Assembly (NCBI GenBank): GCA_019636735.1
Contig: JAHBWY010000007.1
Span: 124,001 to 188,000, forward strand
Source: Phycisphaeraceae bacterium
GTDB taxonomy: Bacteria; Planctomycetota; Phycisphaerae; Phycisphaerales; SM1A02
Reading direction: 5' to 3'
DNA length: 64,000 nt
Program-made: the position numbers and the translations under genes
Notes under the pieces: model-generated
The model's database searches: none
Told to the model about the DNA's origin: nothing
What the model saw: the letters and a program-made list of their open reading frames with translations, nothing else
Shown here: positions 34,769 through 43,520 of the stretch, piece after piece
Numbering within the stretch: position 1 is the first letter of the stretch
Layout: the number at the start of each line of letters is the position of its first letter

Positions 34769-35422
34769 TCACAGCGCATTCTCGGACCCCATTCGATCCC
34801 GCAGGCGCTGGAGCCCGCGACTCAGAGCCGACTTGACAGTTCCGAGTGGCGCATTGAGCTGCTGGCTCACTTCGCGAAGGGTGAAGCCTTGGAGATACGC
34901 CCGCTCGATCACTTCTCGTTGAAGCTCGGGCAGCTCGCGAAGCTTCTCCCGCAACTTTGGGGAACCTTCGGACGCTTCCTGCTGTCGGTGAGCCTCCGGA
35001 TCCGCCTCCCCGGCTGATGTCTGAGAATCCAATCCGAGCCGCTCGGGCCTCGATCCCTTGCGACGGAGGCGATCGATGAGATGCCGCCTGGCGATCAGCA
35101 TGACCCAGGTGACAAGCCTCGCCCGTCGTGGATCGAATCGGTCGGCAGTCTGCCAGAGCCGAACAAAAACATCCTGAACCGCATCCTCCGCTTCCGCACG
35201 AGAATTGAGGACCTGGCGAGCCGCCTTGTAAACAAGTGAGCCGAAGCGGTCGTACAGGTTGACAACAGCCTGCTCGTCGCCAGCCGCGACGCGCCTCATC
35301 AGCATCCAGTCATCGTGTTCAAGTGGATCCAAGACGCCGACACTCCCACCACTCGGTGATTGCCGGTCCAGCCGAGAGGGCCTTGACCGAAGAAAGTCTA
35401 CCCGTTCCCGAACGAAACTCAT
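34769..35422 (-). CDS. ECF-type RNA polymerase sigma factor
   Basis: 217 residues. Region 2 (about 49-121) includes LYDRFGSLVYKAARQVL, DAVQDVFVRLWQ and FDPRRARLVTWVMLIARRHLIDRLRR; region 4 (about 157-211) has LPELQREVIERAYLQGFTLREVSQQLNAPLGTVKSALSRGLQRLR with its helix-turn-helix. It lacks regions 1 and 3, as expected for group 4 sigma factors, and is of the SigK/RpoE-like kind controlled by RskA-type anti-sigma factors, which fits the next gene. The N-terminal ~35 residues are an unassigned extension. A minus-strand TATGGA box at 35436-35431 may be its -10. Confidence 0.92.
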   Translation of the reverse strand: MSFVRERVDFLRSRPSRLDRQSPSGGSVGVLDPLEHDDWMLMRRVAAGDEQAVVNLYDRFGSLVYKAARQVLNSRAEAEDAVQDVFVRLWQTADRFDPRRARLVTWVMLIARRHLIDRLRRKGSRPERLGLDSQTSAGEADPEAHRQQEASEGSPKLREKLRELPELQREVIERAYLQGFTLREVSQQLNAPLGTVKSALSRGLQRLRDRMGSENAL

Positions 35423-35546
35423 GGGAAAGGTCCATACTTTGCTACCCTTCTCTTGATTTGTGTGGCATGTTTTCGGACAGGCTACGATACCTGTGGGAGG
35501 TGTCGTGCGGGTGGAGGTACTCGCGGGTCGTTTGACCCGAATTGAA

Positions 35547-36296
35547 ATGCCGATGGCTCGTCATCGAGACATGCTCGCCTCGCGGCGGTTCCGTGCGAAT
35601 GCAGGACCGCGCGGTTTCACTCTGCTTGAACTCCTGATCACGCTGAGCGTTGTGGCGATCCTCATCGCTCTTCTGACGCCGGCGCTCGGTGCCGCGCGTG
35701 AGACGGCCCAGCGACTCGCGTGCGCGAGCAACCTGTACGGAATCGGTACAGGGCTCGGCCTCTACGCCAAGGACTACCGCGACCGGCTGCCGCCCAGTTA
35801 CTTCGGCAGCGCGACGGTGAACCGCCCCCAGGAAATGATGGCGGCCACGATCGGCTTCACCGAGCAGGTGGCCAACAAGTGGGAAGGTCTCGGCTGGCTC
35901 TCATCGCGGGCCGGTGGATATGTCGACTGCGACCGCTGTTTCTTCTGCGCAAGCCATCGGGGCAATCACGACCGCGAGAACTACCCCAAGGGCTTCACCG
36001 TCGGAACCGATCGCAGCTACATGAACTATCACTACGGCGGACACATCGATCCGGCGACGCGCCGCGTCCGCATGATCGATTCCCCGTGGTCGACCATCTT
36101 CGTGACTGATGGGCTTCGAACGAAGTCCGACTTCAATCATGTCACTGGCGCCAATCGCCTGCATGGCGATCTCTCAGTCTCATGGTGGCGCGATCAGAAT
36201 GAGTGGATCGGAAGCGTGCTCCCCCACTCCGAGATTCCGGCCAATCAGCAGCAGACGCTGTATCTCCAGATCTGGCAGGCCCTCGTCCAGGAGTGA
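35547..36296 (+). CDS. Type II secretion/prepilin-like N-methylation protein
   Basis: 249 residues. A short basic leader precedes RGFTLLELLITLSVVAILIALLTPAL, the type III signal sequence cut after Gly by a prepilin peptidase, with Glu at +5. AARETAQRLACASNLYGIGTGLGLYAKD follows, typical of planctomycete DUF1559-like pseudopilins. The ~190-residue C-terminal domain has paired Cys (VDCDRCFFCASHRGNH) that may bind metal. The start is unclear: ATG 35547 or 35553, or upstream GTGs behind a GGGAGG at 35496-35501. A TACGAT box at 35483-35488 is a likely -10. It is divergent from the ECF sigma gene, a possible regulatory link. Confidence 0.85.
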   Translation: MPMARHRDMLASRRFRANAGPRGFTLLELLITLSVVAILIALLTPALGAARETAQRLACASNLYGIGTGLGLYAKDYRDRLPPSYFGSATVNRPQEMMAATIGFTEQVANKWEGLGWLSSRAGGYVDCDRCFFCASHRGNHDRENYPKGFTVGTDRSYMNYHYGGHIDPATRRVRMIDSPWSTIFVTDGLRTKSDFNHVTGANRLHGDLSVSWWRDQNEWIGSVLPHSEIPANQQQTLYLQIWQALVQE

Positions 36297-36324
36297 CGCC
36301 GCGCTGCCAGAAAGGCAGGCGGCC

Positions 36325-36362
36325 GGGGCTCTCGAGCGATCAAGCGCCTTGATCGATGCCCC
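36325..36362. terminator. Hairpin between prepilin gene and dnaK
   Basis: CGATCAAG (36337-36344), loop CGC, CTTGATCG (36348-36355), a perfect 8-bp stem, flanked by GGGGC (36325-36329) and GCCCC (36358-36362). There is no U-tract. It could terminate the prepilin transcript or act on dnaK; it does not match CIRCE. Confidence 0.4.
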
Positions 36363-36437
36363 GGGGTCGCCGTCGACCGCCATCGTGCCGCAGCAAGGGC
36401 TCGTCAGGCTGGCACCGCCGTTGCACTCCTGACGGCC

Positions 36438-38351
36438 ATGTCCAGCAAGATCATCGGCATTGACCTCGGGACCACCAACTCCGTCGTGGCGATCATGGAG
36501 GGCGGTCAGCCCAAGGTGCTCATCAACTCCTCCGGCAGCCGAACCACCCCAAGCGTGGTCGGATTCACTGACAAGGGCGAGCGCCTCGTCGGCCAGCCGG
36601 CGCGGCACCAGCAGGTGACCAACCCGAAGAACACCGTCTTCTCCATCAAGCGCTTCATGGGTCGTCGTCACGACGAGGTCCAGAGCGAGGAGAAGCTGGT
36701 GCCCTATGAGGTCGTCGGTGGAGAGAACGAACTCGTCAAGGTGAACATCCGCGGGAAGCTCTACACCCCGCCGGAGATCAGCGCGATGATCCTCCAGGAC
36801 CTGAAGAAGACCGCCGAGGACTACCTTGGCGAGAAGGTCGAGCGCGCGGTCATCACCGTGCCCGCCTACTTCAACGACAGTCAGCGCCAGGCCACCAAGG
36901 ACGCGGGTGAAATCGCCGGCCTGAAGGTCGAGCGCATCATCAACGAGCCGACGGCCGCGGCGCTCGCCTACGGCCTCGAGAAGAAGAAGAACGCGCGCAT
37001 CGTCGTCTTCGATCTCGGTGGCGGTACCTTCGATGTTTCGATCCTCGATGTCGGCGATGGAGTCTTCGAGGTGCTCTCGACCAATGGCGACGGCCACCTT
37101 GGCGGCGACGACTTCGACCAGCGGCTGATCGATCACCTCGCGGAAGAGTTCCGCAAGAAGGAAGGCATCGATGTCCGTAAGGATGCGATGGCGCTCCAGC
37201 GCCTGAAGGAAGCTGCGGAGAAGGCGAAGATCGAGCTCTCGACCCAGCTCGAGACGACTGTGAATCTCCCCTTCATCACCGCCGATCAGAGCGGCCCCAA
37301 GCACCTCCAGGTCACGGTGACCCGGGCGGCATTCGAGCAGATGTGCGCCGATCTCTTCAAGCGTCTCCAGGGCCCCTGCCAGCAGGCGCTCAAGGACGCC
37401 AAGCTCACGCCCAAGGACATCCAGGAAGTCGTCATGGTGGGCGGCTCGATCCGCATTCCGCGCGTGCAGGAGATCGCCAAGGAGATCTTCCAGACGAAGG
37501 AACTCGACAAGAGCATCAACCCCGACGAAGTCGTGGCGATCGGCGCCGCCATTCAGGGCGCCGTCCTCACGGGCGATGTGAAGGATGTGCTGCTGCTCGA
37601 TGTGACACCGCTCTCGCTGGGCGTCGAGACGCAGGGTGGTGTGATGACGCGGCTGATCGAGCGGAACACCACCATTCCCGCCAGCAAGAAGGAGACCTTC
37701 TCGACGGCGAGCGACAACCAGACCTCGGTCACCATTCATGTGCTCCAGGGCGAACGCGAGTTCGCCTCCGACAACCGCACCCTCGGCAAGTTCGATCTCT
37801 CGGGCATTGCCGCGGCGCCTCGCGGTATTCCGCAGATCGAAGTGGAGTTCGCGATCGACGCCAACGGCATTCTCAATGTCACGGCGACCGACAAGGCCAC
37901 CGGCAAGAAGCAGGAGATCAAGATCACCGGCTCGAGCGGCCTCTCCAAGGACGAGGTCGAGCGCATGCGCACGGAAGCTGAGGCCAATGCGGCGCAGGAC
38001 AAGGCGCGGCGCGAGCTGGTCGATCTGAAGAACCAGGCGGAGTCGGTCGCGTACCAGACTCGCAAGACGCTCGACGAGCTCGGTGCCAAGGTGCCGGCCG
38101 AGATTCGGGGCCGCATCGAGAGCGCCGTGTCGAACCTCGAGTCGGCTCTGAAGGGCGACGACAAGGCATCCATCAATGCCGCGCTCAAGACACTGACCGA
38201 CGCCGCGAGCGAACTGGGGCGAGTGGCCAATGAAGCGGGTGCTGCGGCAGGCCCCGGTCAGGAGTCATCGTCGCAGGCTGACAGCGGCCCATCACGAGGT
38301 CGCAAGGACGATGTGATCGACGCCGAGTTCGAGGTCAAGGACAGCCGCTGA
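36438..38351 (+). CDS. dnaK: Chaperone protein DnaK (Hsp70)
   Basis: 637 residues, full length. The ATPase domain starts [19 protein letters not shown] and contains [33 protein letters not shown] and [14 protein letters not shown]; the hydrophobic linker ([13 protein letters not shown]) leads to the peptide-binding domain and the helical lid. The C-terminus ends with an acidic DVIDAEFEV, close to the conserved EEVKDKK-type tail. It refolds proteins with DnaJ and GrpE, neither of which is in the window. No CIRCE element was found upstream, and the start has no clear Shine-Dalgarno sequence. Confidence 0.98.
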   Translation: MSSKIIGIDLGTTNSVVAIMEGGQPKVLINSSGSRTTPSVVGFTDKGERLVGQPARHQQVTNPKNTVFSIKRFMGRRHDEVQSEEKLVPYEVVGGENELVKVNIRGKLYTPPEISAMILQDLKKTAEDYLGEKVERAVITVPAYFNDSQRQATKDAGEIAGLKVERIINEPTAAALAYGLEKKKNARIVVFDLGGGTFDVSILDVGDGVFEVLSTNGDGHLGGDDFDQRLIDHLAEEFRKKEGIDVRKDAMALQRLKEAAEKAKIELSTQLETTVNLPFITADQSGPKHLQVTVTRAAFEQMCADLFKRLQGPCQQALKDAKLTPKDIQEVVMVGGSIRIPRVQEIAKEIFQTKELDKSINPDEVVAIGAAIQGAVLTGDVKDVLLLDVTPLSLGVETQGGVMTRLIERNTTIPASKKETFSTASDNQTSVTIHVLQGEREFASDNRTLGKFDLSGIAAAPRGIPQIEVEFAIDANGILNVTATDKATGKKQEIKITGSSGLSKDEVERMRTEAEANAAQDKARRELVDLKNQAESVAYQTRKTLDELGAKVPAEIRGRIESAVSNLESALKGDDKASINAALKTLTDAASELGRVANEAGAAAGPGQESSSQADSGPSRGRKDDVIDAEFEVKDSR

Positions 38352-38360
38352 GCCCGAGCG

Positions 38361-39332
38361 TCACTTCTTCGAGCGATCGCCCTCGGCGAGGAAGAGCGCG
38401 GCGAACAGGGCGGGTCCGCGCGCTTCGGTGCTCGCCCTGAGCGTCTGCCATCGTTCGAGCGAGAGACCGCTCGTACGAGCCCATGCGCGACCATCGCGCT
38501 CCTCGAAGCCGAGGTGTCTGTGTCCCATCGTGCGGGCGTACTCCTCGCGATCATGACGCACCATGTCAACGACCAGAAGTCGGCCGCCGGCGCGCAGCGT
38601 TCGCCCACACTCGCGCAGCACATCGGCAGGAGCGTCCACATGGTGCAGGACGAGCATGAGGACAGCCGCGTCGATCTGGCCGTCGCCGATCGGCAGTGAC
38701 TGGAGATCGGCGCGGCGGAAGTCGACATTGCGAGCGCCGGACAGTCGCCGGCGAGCCGCGTCGAGCATGGCCGGCTCCCGATCAACCGCGATCACGCGCT
38801 TGACGAGCGGCGCGATTTGCTCCGCCACATCACCCGTGCCGCACCCGAGGTCGGCAACGACCCAGCGCGGATCAAGCAGCGACAGCAGCGCCTGAGAGGG
38901 AAACTGCGTCCCGAAGAGCTCGCGGCGCAGCACATCCCAGTCGCCGCCGAGGCGTCCGAAGAAGTCGCGTGAATCGATGCGCCGCTCCGCGAGCACGCCC
39001 GCGAGGCGCGCCTCATCGGCCGCCATGTGTGCCGCGGAAACCTGATCTCGCGCAATCTCCCAGACTCGCCTCGCCGTCTCATCAAGCTGCGCCGGGTCCA
39101 CGCGATAGAGCCCCGCCGTGCCCTGGTGTCGCCGGTGCGTCCATCCTGCATCCAGCAGCACCTTCAGATGACGGCTCACGGTGCTCTGCGGAAGCTGGAG
39201 CACGCGAGCCAGCTCCCCCACGCCGAGTTCCTCGCGCTCGAGCAGCCGGATGATCCGAAGGCGCACCACATCACCCACGAGCGAGGTGAGCGCACTCCAT
39301 TGACCAGGATCGGTGCGAGGTCGGCGCGCCAT
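38361..39332 (-). CDS. ArsR-type regulator fused to SAM-dependent methyltransferase
   Basis: 323 residues. The N-terminal ~95 residues are an ArsR/SmtB winged helix (VGDVVRLRIIRLLEREELGVGELARVLQLPQSTVSRHLKVLLDAGW). The C-terminal half is a class I methyltransferase with motif I VVADLGCGTGDVAEQIA, VIAVDREPAMLDAARRRL and VLMLVLHHVDAPADVL. This fusion is widespread in bacteria and often annotated as metalloregulator/methyltransferase; its target is not established. No ArsR metal-binding Cys motif is visible. The ATG overlaps the TPR lipoprotein's stop by one base (TAATG), so translation is likely coupled. Its stop is 9 bp from the end of convergent dnaK. Confidence 0.9.
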   Translation of the reverse strand: MARRPRTDPGQWSALTSLVGDVVRLRIIRLLEREELGVGELARVLQLPQSTVSRHLKVLLDAGWTHRRHQGTAGLYRVDPAQLDETARRVWEIARDQVSAAHMAADEARLAGVLAERRIDSRDFFGRLGGDWDVLRRELFGTQFPSQALLSLLDPRWVVADLGCGTGDVAEQIAPLVKRVIAVDREPAMLDAARRRLSGARNVDFRRADLQSLPIGDGQIDAAVLMLVLHHVDAPADVLRECGRTLRAGGRLLVVDMVRHDREEYARTMGHRHLGFEERDGRAWARTSGLSLERWQTLRASTEARGPALFAALFLAEGDRSKK

Positions 39333-40021
39333 TACTGGCCCGGCGGCAGCGCCGTTCTTCGATCGAGCGGCATGCCCGCTTCTTCGAGCGCCCGGCGCAC
39401 ACGCGGATCTTCGGGATTGACGCCGAACGCCTGCCGAAGGCGCCGCAACGAGGCCTCACTGCTGCCGTACTTCTCCTCAAGCTGGCTCGCCACCCAGTAG
39501 CACTCCGTACCACGACGGATGTCGAATCCGTCATCGATCTCAATGGCCGCATTGATCGACTGGAGTGCAGTGTCGGGATCACCCAGTTCATCCGCCGCAA
39601 CCGCGAGCTTGATCCACGCCTCGCTTGATCGAAGCTGTGTTCCCGCGTTGCGCAGCAGCTCGTAGAGCCTGGCGTTCTGACCCAGCGCGCCGTAGCACTC
39701 CGCCAGCGTGAAGATGATCGTCAGGTTCGTCGGCACACGCGCATTGGCCCGCTCAAGCGAGCGGCGAGCCTCGTCGAGATTGCCGAGTCCGAGTTGTGCG
39801 CGACCGTACTCGTACTCCACCTGCCAGACACCGGGCGTCGCCTCGATGATCGGCTGAAGAAGATCCGCAGCCTCCTGGTAGCGGGCGTAATCGTTCAGAA
39901 AGCTGGCCCGCGCGGCGCTGCTCTCGGCCGGTGGCACCGACTGGCACGCCATGACAGCGGCCGCGATGAGGGCCAGAGCGAGACCGGAGCGCCATCGAAC
40001 AATCAATTGAACACGAAACAT
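39332..40021 (-). CDS. TPR-repeat lipoprotein
   Basis: 229 residues. Lipoprotein signal: basic start, LALALIAAAVMAC with the Cys at 26. The mature part holds tetratricopeptide-type helix pairs (YARYQEAADLLQPIIEATP, YEYGRAQLGLGNLDEARRSLERANARVP, IIFTLAECYGALGQ, WIKLAVAADELGDPDTALQSINAAIEI, LRRLRQAFGVNPEDPRVRRAL). TPR lipoproteins are scaffolds for envelope complexes; the partner is unknown. The start is fixed by AGGAG 6 nt upstream and a TATCAT -10 box at 40053-40048. Confidence 0.85.
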   Translation of the reverse strand: MFRVQLIVRWRSGLALALIAAAVMACQSVPPAESSAARASFLNDYARYQEAADLLQPIIEATPGVWQVEYEYGRAQLGLGNLDEARRSLERANARVPTNLTIIFTLAECYGALGQNARLYELLRNAGTQLRSSEAWIKLAVAADELGDPDTALQSINAAIEIDDGFDIRRGTECYWVASQLEEKYGSSEASLRRLRQAFGVNPEDPRVRRALEEAGMPLDRRTALPPGQ

Positions 40022-40027
40022 GCTGGT

Positions 40028-40053
40028 CTCCTGATGAAGAGGTCGCGATGATA
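40028..40053 (-). promoter_or_regulatory. -10 box and Shine-Dalgarno site of the TPR lipoprotein
   Basis: TATCAT (40053-40048) and AGGAG (40032-40028) precede ATG 40021. This leadered arrangement contrasts with the leaderless ones in the window. Confidence 0.5.
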
Positions 40054-40058
40054 CCCAT

Positions 40059-40484
40059 ATGAGCGAGCCCTCTCGACCTTCGGCGCTCCTCCGGCACGAT
40101 GTCCCCGGCATCGGAAGCCACTTCGATCTGCTGCTGGGACTGGAGGCGCACCCGGCGCCCGGCGATCCTTGCGCCATGGCGTGGCGCTCGACGGTCAATC
40201 TCCACGATCTCGCTCCGGGCGAATGCGTCGAACTCACGCCGATCCTCCGCCACCGGGGGCTCTACCTTGAACTCACGGAACCGATCGAACTCAGCGAAGG
40301 ACGCGGCACCGTGCATCCCATCGCCCACGGGCGATGGCACGCCGGCGCCGAGCGTGACGCCCACCTTCTCTGGCGCCCCCACGCACCACCGATGATCGTT
40401 CACTTCGAGAGGGACGGCGAGGTTCTCGACGCCCGGCAGCCCGAGCGCCTCGAACCGGCGACGCGTCTCCGCCGCGTGGAGTGA
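40059..40484 (+). CDS. Stand-alone LigD 3'-phosphoesterase-like domain protein
   Basis: 141 residues. The pattern resembles the phosphoesterase (PE) domain of bacterial ligase D and its single-domain relatives: an early His13, then HFDLLL (His21, Asp23, matching the H-x-D pair HYD/HWD), a Trp-Arg strand (AMAWRSTVNL), LRHRGLYLEL with His65 at the place of the third His, and LSEGRGTVHPIAHGRW where relatives have SGGRGTVTRWDAG. LigD PE trims 3' ends at DNA breaks; what single-domain forms do is little known. No Ku or ligase gene is in the window. The match is from motif pattern only. It is divergent from the TPR lipoprotein. Confidence 0.55.
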   Translation: MSEPSRPSALLRHDVPGIGSHFDLLLGLEAHPAPGDPCAMAWRSTVNLHDLAPGECVELTPILRHRGLYLELTEPIELSEGRGTVHPIAHGRWHAGAERDAHLLWRPHAPPMIVHFERDGEVLDARQPERLEPATRLRRVE

Positions 40485-40545
40485 TGCGTTCGCCCCGAGC
40501 GATCAAGCGTCCGAAGAGAAGCGCCCCTCCCCAAGTCGTTGAGAA

Positions 40546-41148
40546 TCACTCATCGACGGTCCATTGCTCGATCTCGCCGCCGTCACTTGGCACCGCTGCG
40601 CCGCTCCCATGCAGAAGCGCCGCGATCGAAAGGACCAGCCAGACCACCACGGCACAGGGGATCTTTGCGATGGTGCCGAGCACCTTGCCGATGGCCGCAC
40701 CCGTCGCAGGCTTGGCCGTGTCGCGCAAGCGCATGCCTTCACGGGTGAGCTCCCCGAGGACCGCGCCCGCGACCGCGCCGAGCGCGGCACCCACGAGTGA
40801 GCCGACCACCAGAATGGGGATCAGAATGGTGCCGGCGATCGCGCCGACGATGCCTCCGATGGTCGCGCCGATCGCGCCCCGCACACTTGCTCCGCCTCGC
40901 CGCGCACCCTCGGCGGCGGCCAAGGTCTCAATCACCTCGCCCAGGAGCGCCACCACGGCGCCGGCCCCGATCGCCCACCACCCGAAGAAGGCGGCGCCGT
41001 CGCCGACTCGCGGAGCCAACAGAAGATCGATCAGCGCCGCGACGGCCAACATGATCCATGCGCCGGGAAGACCAACGATGACCAGCAGAACGCAGACGGC
41101 TCCGATGAGCGAGAATCCAAGGCCCACGACGACGCTCCAGAGGGTCAT
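40546..41148 (-). CDS. DUF456 family membrane protein
   Basis: 200 residues. Two N-terminal membrane helices with LLVIVGLPGAWIMLAVAALIDLLL, then FGWWAIGAGAVVALLGEVIETLAAAEGARRGGAS, a Gly/Ala-rich pair (RGAIGATIGGIVGAIAGTILIPI, GSLVGAALGAVAGAVLGEL), and a last helix KIPCAVVVWLVLSIAALL. The GLPG and E-(x)6-G pattern is that of DUF456. The role of the family is unknown. A TAGTCT box lies 6 nt before the ATG. Confidence 0.85.
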   Translation of the reverse strand: MTLWSVVVGLGFSLIGAVCVLLVIVGLPGAWIMLAVAALIDLLLAPRVGDGAAFFGWWAIGAGAVVALLGEVIETLAAAEGARRGGASVRGAIGATIGGIVGAIAGTILIPILVVGSLVGAALGAVAGAVLGELTREGMRLRDTAKPATGAAIGKVLGTIAKIPCAVVVWLVLSIAALLHGSGAAVPSDGGEIEQWTVDE

Positions 41149-41160
41149 TTCGGGAGACTA
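41146..41160 (-). promoter_or_regulatory. Leaderless-type promoter of the DUF456 gene
   Basis: Minus-strand TAGTCT (41160-41155) ends 6 nt before ATG 41148. Confidence 0.5.
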
Positions 41161-41268
41161 CTTGGGAATCGCCTCACGGCATTCCGTAGATCACGACTCG
41201 GCCGCTCGCAAGATTCCGAGGCCTATCCGCAGTCGAAGCATTGATCCTCCTATGCTGCGCTCGTCCCA

Positions 41269-42075
41269 ATGGCGACTCACTCGCATGTCGAGAAGGCATT
41301 CCCGGAGTCCCGTTACGGCGGCTACACGCGACACGATGGCACGATCGCGTTCATGAACCGGGTTCACGCGCTCCTCCGGCCGGGCCAGGTCGTTGTGGAT
41401 GCCGGGTGCGGCCGCGGCAGAATCTCCTCCGATCCCTGTGCGTGGCGAGAGCGATTGCGAGATCTGCGCGGCGAGAATCGTCGAGTCATCGGCATCGACA
41501 TCGATCCCGCCTCGGCGACGAACCCCTGCATCACGGAGTTCAGGCTGATCGTCGATCCTGCTCGCTGGCCTGTCGACGATAGGTCGGCGGACCTGGTGCT
41601 GAGTGACTTTGTCCTCGAGCATGTGGAAGAGCCGCTCATCTATCTCTCCGAGGCCGCCCGGGTGCTGCGGCCGGGAGGAATCTTTGCCGCGCGAACTCCG
41701 AACCGATGGGGCTATCCCGCCATCGCGTCACAATTGACCCCCCATCGGCACAAGGCCCGATTGCTTGCGAAGGTCCAGGCCAACCGCGACGCCGCCGATG
41801 TCTTTCCCACCTGGTACCGGTGCAATCGCAGGCGAACGCTGGCAGCGGCGCTTCGAAGGGCCGGCCTCGATCCGGTGGTCTGGACCCACGAGTCGGAGCC
41901 CTCCTATCTCGCCTTCAGCCCCACGCTCTTTCGAATCGCATCGCTCTTTCACCGGGTCATGCCCCCGCCACTGCGGAGCACGCTCTTCGCCTTCGCTCGT
42001 CGACCGATGACCGCCGCCGACCCGCCCCCCCTGTCATCGTCCGTACTTTCGACCAAGGAGCGCCCCTCCTCCTGA
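41269..42075 (+). CDS. Class I SAM-dependent methyltransferase
   Basis: 268 residues. Methyltransf_11-type core: motif I VVVDAGCGRGRIS, acidic strand end VIGIDIDP, VLSDFVLEHVEEPLIYLSEAARVLRPGGIF, then a C-terminal part with a small aromatic/basic patch (FPTWYRCNRRRTLAAALRRAGL). An insert between motif I and the second strand contains an Arg-rich RERLRDLRGENRR. The acceptor is unknown; this shape is common for small-molecule, lipid or sugar O-methyltransferases. A TATGCT box at 41251-41256 lies 12 nt before the ATG. No operon partner. Confidence 0.85.
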   Translation: MATHSHVEKAFPESRYGGYTRHDGTIAFMNRVHALLRPGQVVVDAGCGRGRISSDPCAWRERLRDLRGENRRVIGIDIDPASATNPCITEFRLIVDPARWPVDDRSADLVLSDFVLEHVEEPLIYLSEAARVLRPGGIFAARTPNRWGYPAIASQLTPHRHKARLLAKVQANRDAADVFPTWYRCNRRRTLAAALRRAGLDPVVWTHESEPSYLAFSPTLFRIASLFHRVMPPPLRSTLFAFARRPMTAADPPPLSSSVLSTKERPSS

Positions 42076-42379
42076 CGGCGCGATCGCGGCGTCGCGTCCT
42101 CAGCCGCTTCGGAACTCAACGCAACTGGAGGTCCATCGCCGGATCCCGGGTTCCAAATGAACACCCCCGCCGCCTCGCCCGGTTCGTCACTCCGCCAGCG
42201 ATGCGCCCTGAATCTCGGACCACTTCTTCCGGGCACATCTCACGACCCAACCTCATGATCCGCGCCGGAATGCGAGACCGATGCCAGTCTCAACTTCGAG
42301 CAACCCCGCGCTGGCATTCTGCCGACCCCATCCCTAGCATTCGAGGTTCCGCGACTCGGGTGGGCGGTCAGGGAGCATC
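42076..42379. other. Upstream region of the sigma-70 family gene
   Basis: 304 bp. It holds TAGCAT (42335-42340), a likely -10, and AGGGAG (42369-42374) 5 nt before the ATG. No convincing -35, hairpin or coding frame beyond short chance ones. Confidence 0.4.
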
Positions 42380-43276
42380 ATGTCGCGTCAATCACTGCAG
42401 TCGGAACTTCAACTCTATCTGCGTGAGATCCACGATGTTCCCCTCCTCACGGCCGAGGAGGAGAAGGATCTCGGTTGGCGCATCATCAATGACAACGACC
42501 TCGAAGCGAAGGAGCGGATGATCAAGGCGAACCTTCGCCTCGTCATTTCGATCTCCAAGACCTACGCCAATCGCGGGCTCCCGCTGGCGGATCTCATCGA
42601 GGAAGGCAACATTGGCCTCATTCGGGCGGTCGAGGGCTTTGACCCGGCCCAAGGCGCCCGCTTCAGCACCTATGCGAGCTGGTGGATCAAGCAGGCGATC
42701 AAGCGCACGCTCATCAACGCCGTGCAGCCGATCCACATTCCCGCCTACATGGTCGAACTGATCGCGCGCTGGAAGGAATCGACTCGCAAGCTGGAAGAGG
42801 AACTTGGGCGTCCACCTTCGCTCAATGAGCTGTCGAAGGTGATGAAGGTCCCGGTCAAGAAACTCCAGATCATCCGCCGCGCAGTGAAGGCCTACCACGC
42901 GCCGAGCCAGGTTCCTTCGAACGAGGATGGCGAGGCGGTGGATCTCTCCGACCTCTTCGAGGACACTCGTCACGGTCCTCCCGACTCCTGTGTCGCCCAG
43001 AGCGAGGAGTTCCAGGTGGTGTTGCGACTGCTCGAGAGCATCGACGAGCGCGATGCCCGCGTCCTGCGGCTGCGCTTCGGCCTCGAGGGCAAGGAGCCGC
43101 TGACCTTGAAGCAGATCGGTGAAGAGGTCGGCCTCACGCGCGAGCGCGTGCGACAGATCGAGGTCGAGGCGCTGCGCAAGCTCCAGCAGCAATTGAACGA
43201 CGATCGCCCGATGCGCTTCCTGCAGGACCCCACCACGCGGAAGGGCGCGTCGGCGAAGACTCGTCGCGGTCAATGA
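42380..43276 (+). CDS. Sigma-70 family (group 1/2) RNA polymerase sigma factor
   Basis: 298 residues. Region 1.2 (LQLYLREIHDVPLLTAEEE), region 2 with ANLRLVISISKTYANRGLPLADLIEEGNIGL and RFSTYASWWIKQAIKR, region 3, and region 4 with LTLKQIGEEVGLTRERVRQIEVEALRKL are all present, so it reads promoters of the housekeeping -10/-35 class. It lacks the long 1.1 region and non-conserved insert, so it is short for a main sigma factor and may be either a compact RpoD/SigA or a group 2 (RpoS-like) factor. Its own promoter region carries a TAGCAT box, and TAnnnT boxes are frequent in this window. Confidence 0.92.
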   Translation: MSRQSLQSELQLYLREIHDVPLLTAEEEKDLGWRIINDNDLEAKERMIKANLRLVISISKTYANRGLPLADLIEEGNIGLIRAVEGFDPAQGARFSTYASWWIKQAIKRTLINAVQPIHIPAYMVELIARWKESTRKLEEELGRPPSLNELSKVMKVPVKKLQIIRRAVKAYHAPSQVPSNEDGEAVDLSDLFEDTRHGPPDSCVAQSEEFQVVLRLLESIDERDARVLRLRFGLEGKEPLTLKQIGEEVGLTRERVRQIEVEALRKLQQQLNDDRPMRFLQDPTTRKGASAKTRRGQ

Positions 43277-43520
43277 CGACAACCTGGGAAAGCGGCCGAT
43301 AGGCCATCGATCGCGGCCGTTGCGCCATGGCGCGGGGCGAGTTCATCGTCGACTCAAGGCCTGCGCCGTCCTCGACCGGCTCGTGCATCGCGCTCCTGTG
43401 TCGAAGTTCGCATGCCGCACGGCGTGAGACCCACGGTGCTCGCGCGCTCATGGGGCCGCTCATCCTCGCCCGGGTCCTGCTGGCTCACTCTCGGCGAGGC
43501 AGAACTCTCGAAGCACTCCC
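43277..43520. other. Convergent spacer with palindrome
   Basis: 244 bp between the sigma gene and gcvT. It contains a perfect 12-bp palindrome GCGCCATGGCGC at 43322-43333 next to another CG-rich partial inverted repeat (43291-43319). No coding frame of note. Confidence 0.4.

Noticed and set aside
36297-36437. CIRCE-type heat-shock operator upstream of dnaK
   Set aside because: GCACTC occurs near 36423, but there is no matching GAGTGC arm at the 9-nt spacing.
36180-37739. 519-codon minus-strand frame over dnaK
   Set aside because: Antisense to the highly conserved DnaK ATPase domain.
42164-42265. 33-codon plus-strand frame upstream of the sigma-70 gene
   Set aside because: No proper Shine-Dalgarno distance, no TAnnnT box and a peptide without recognisable features.
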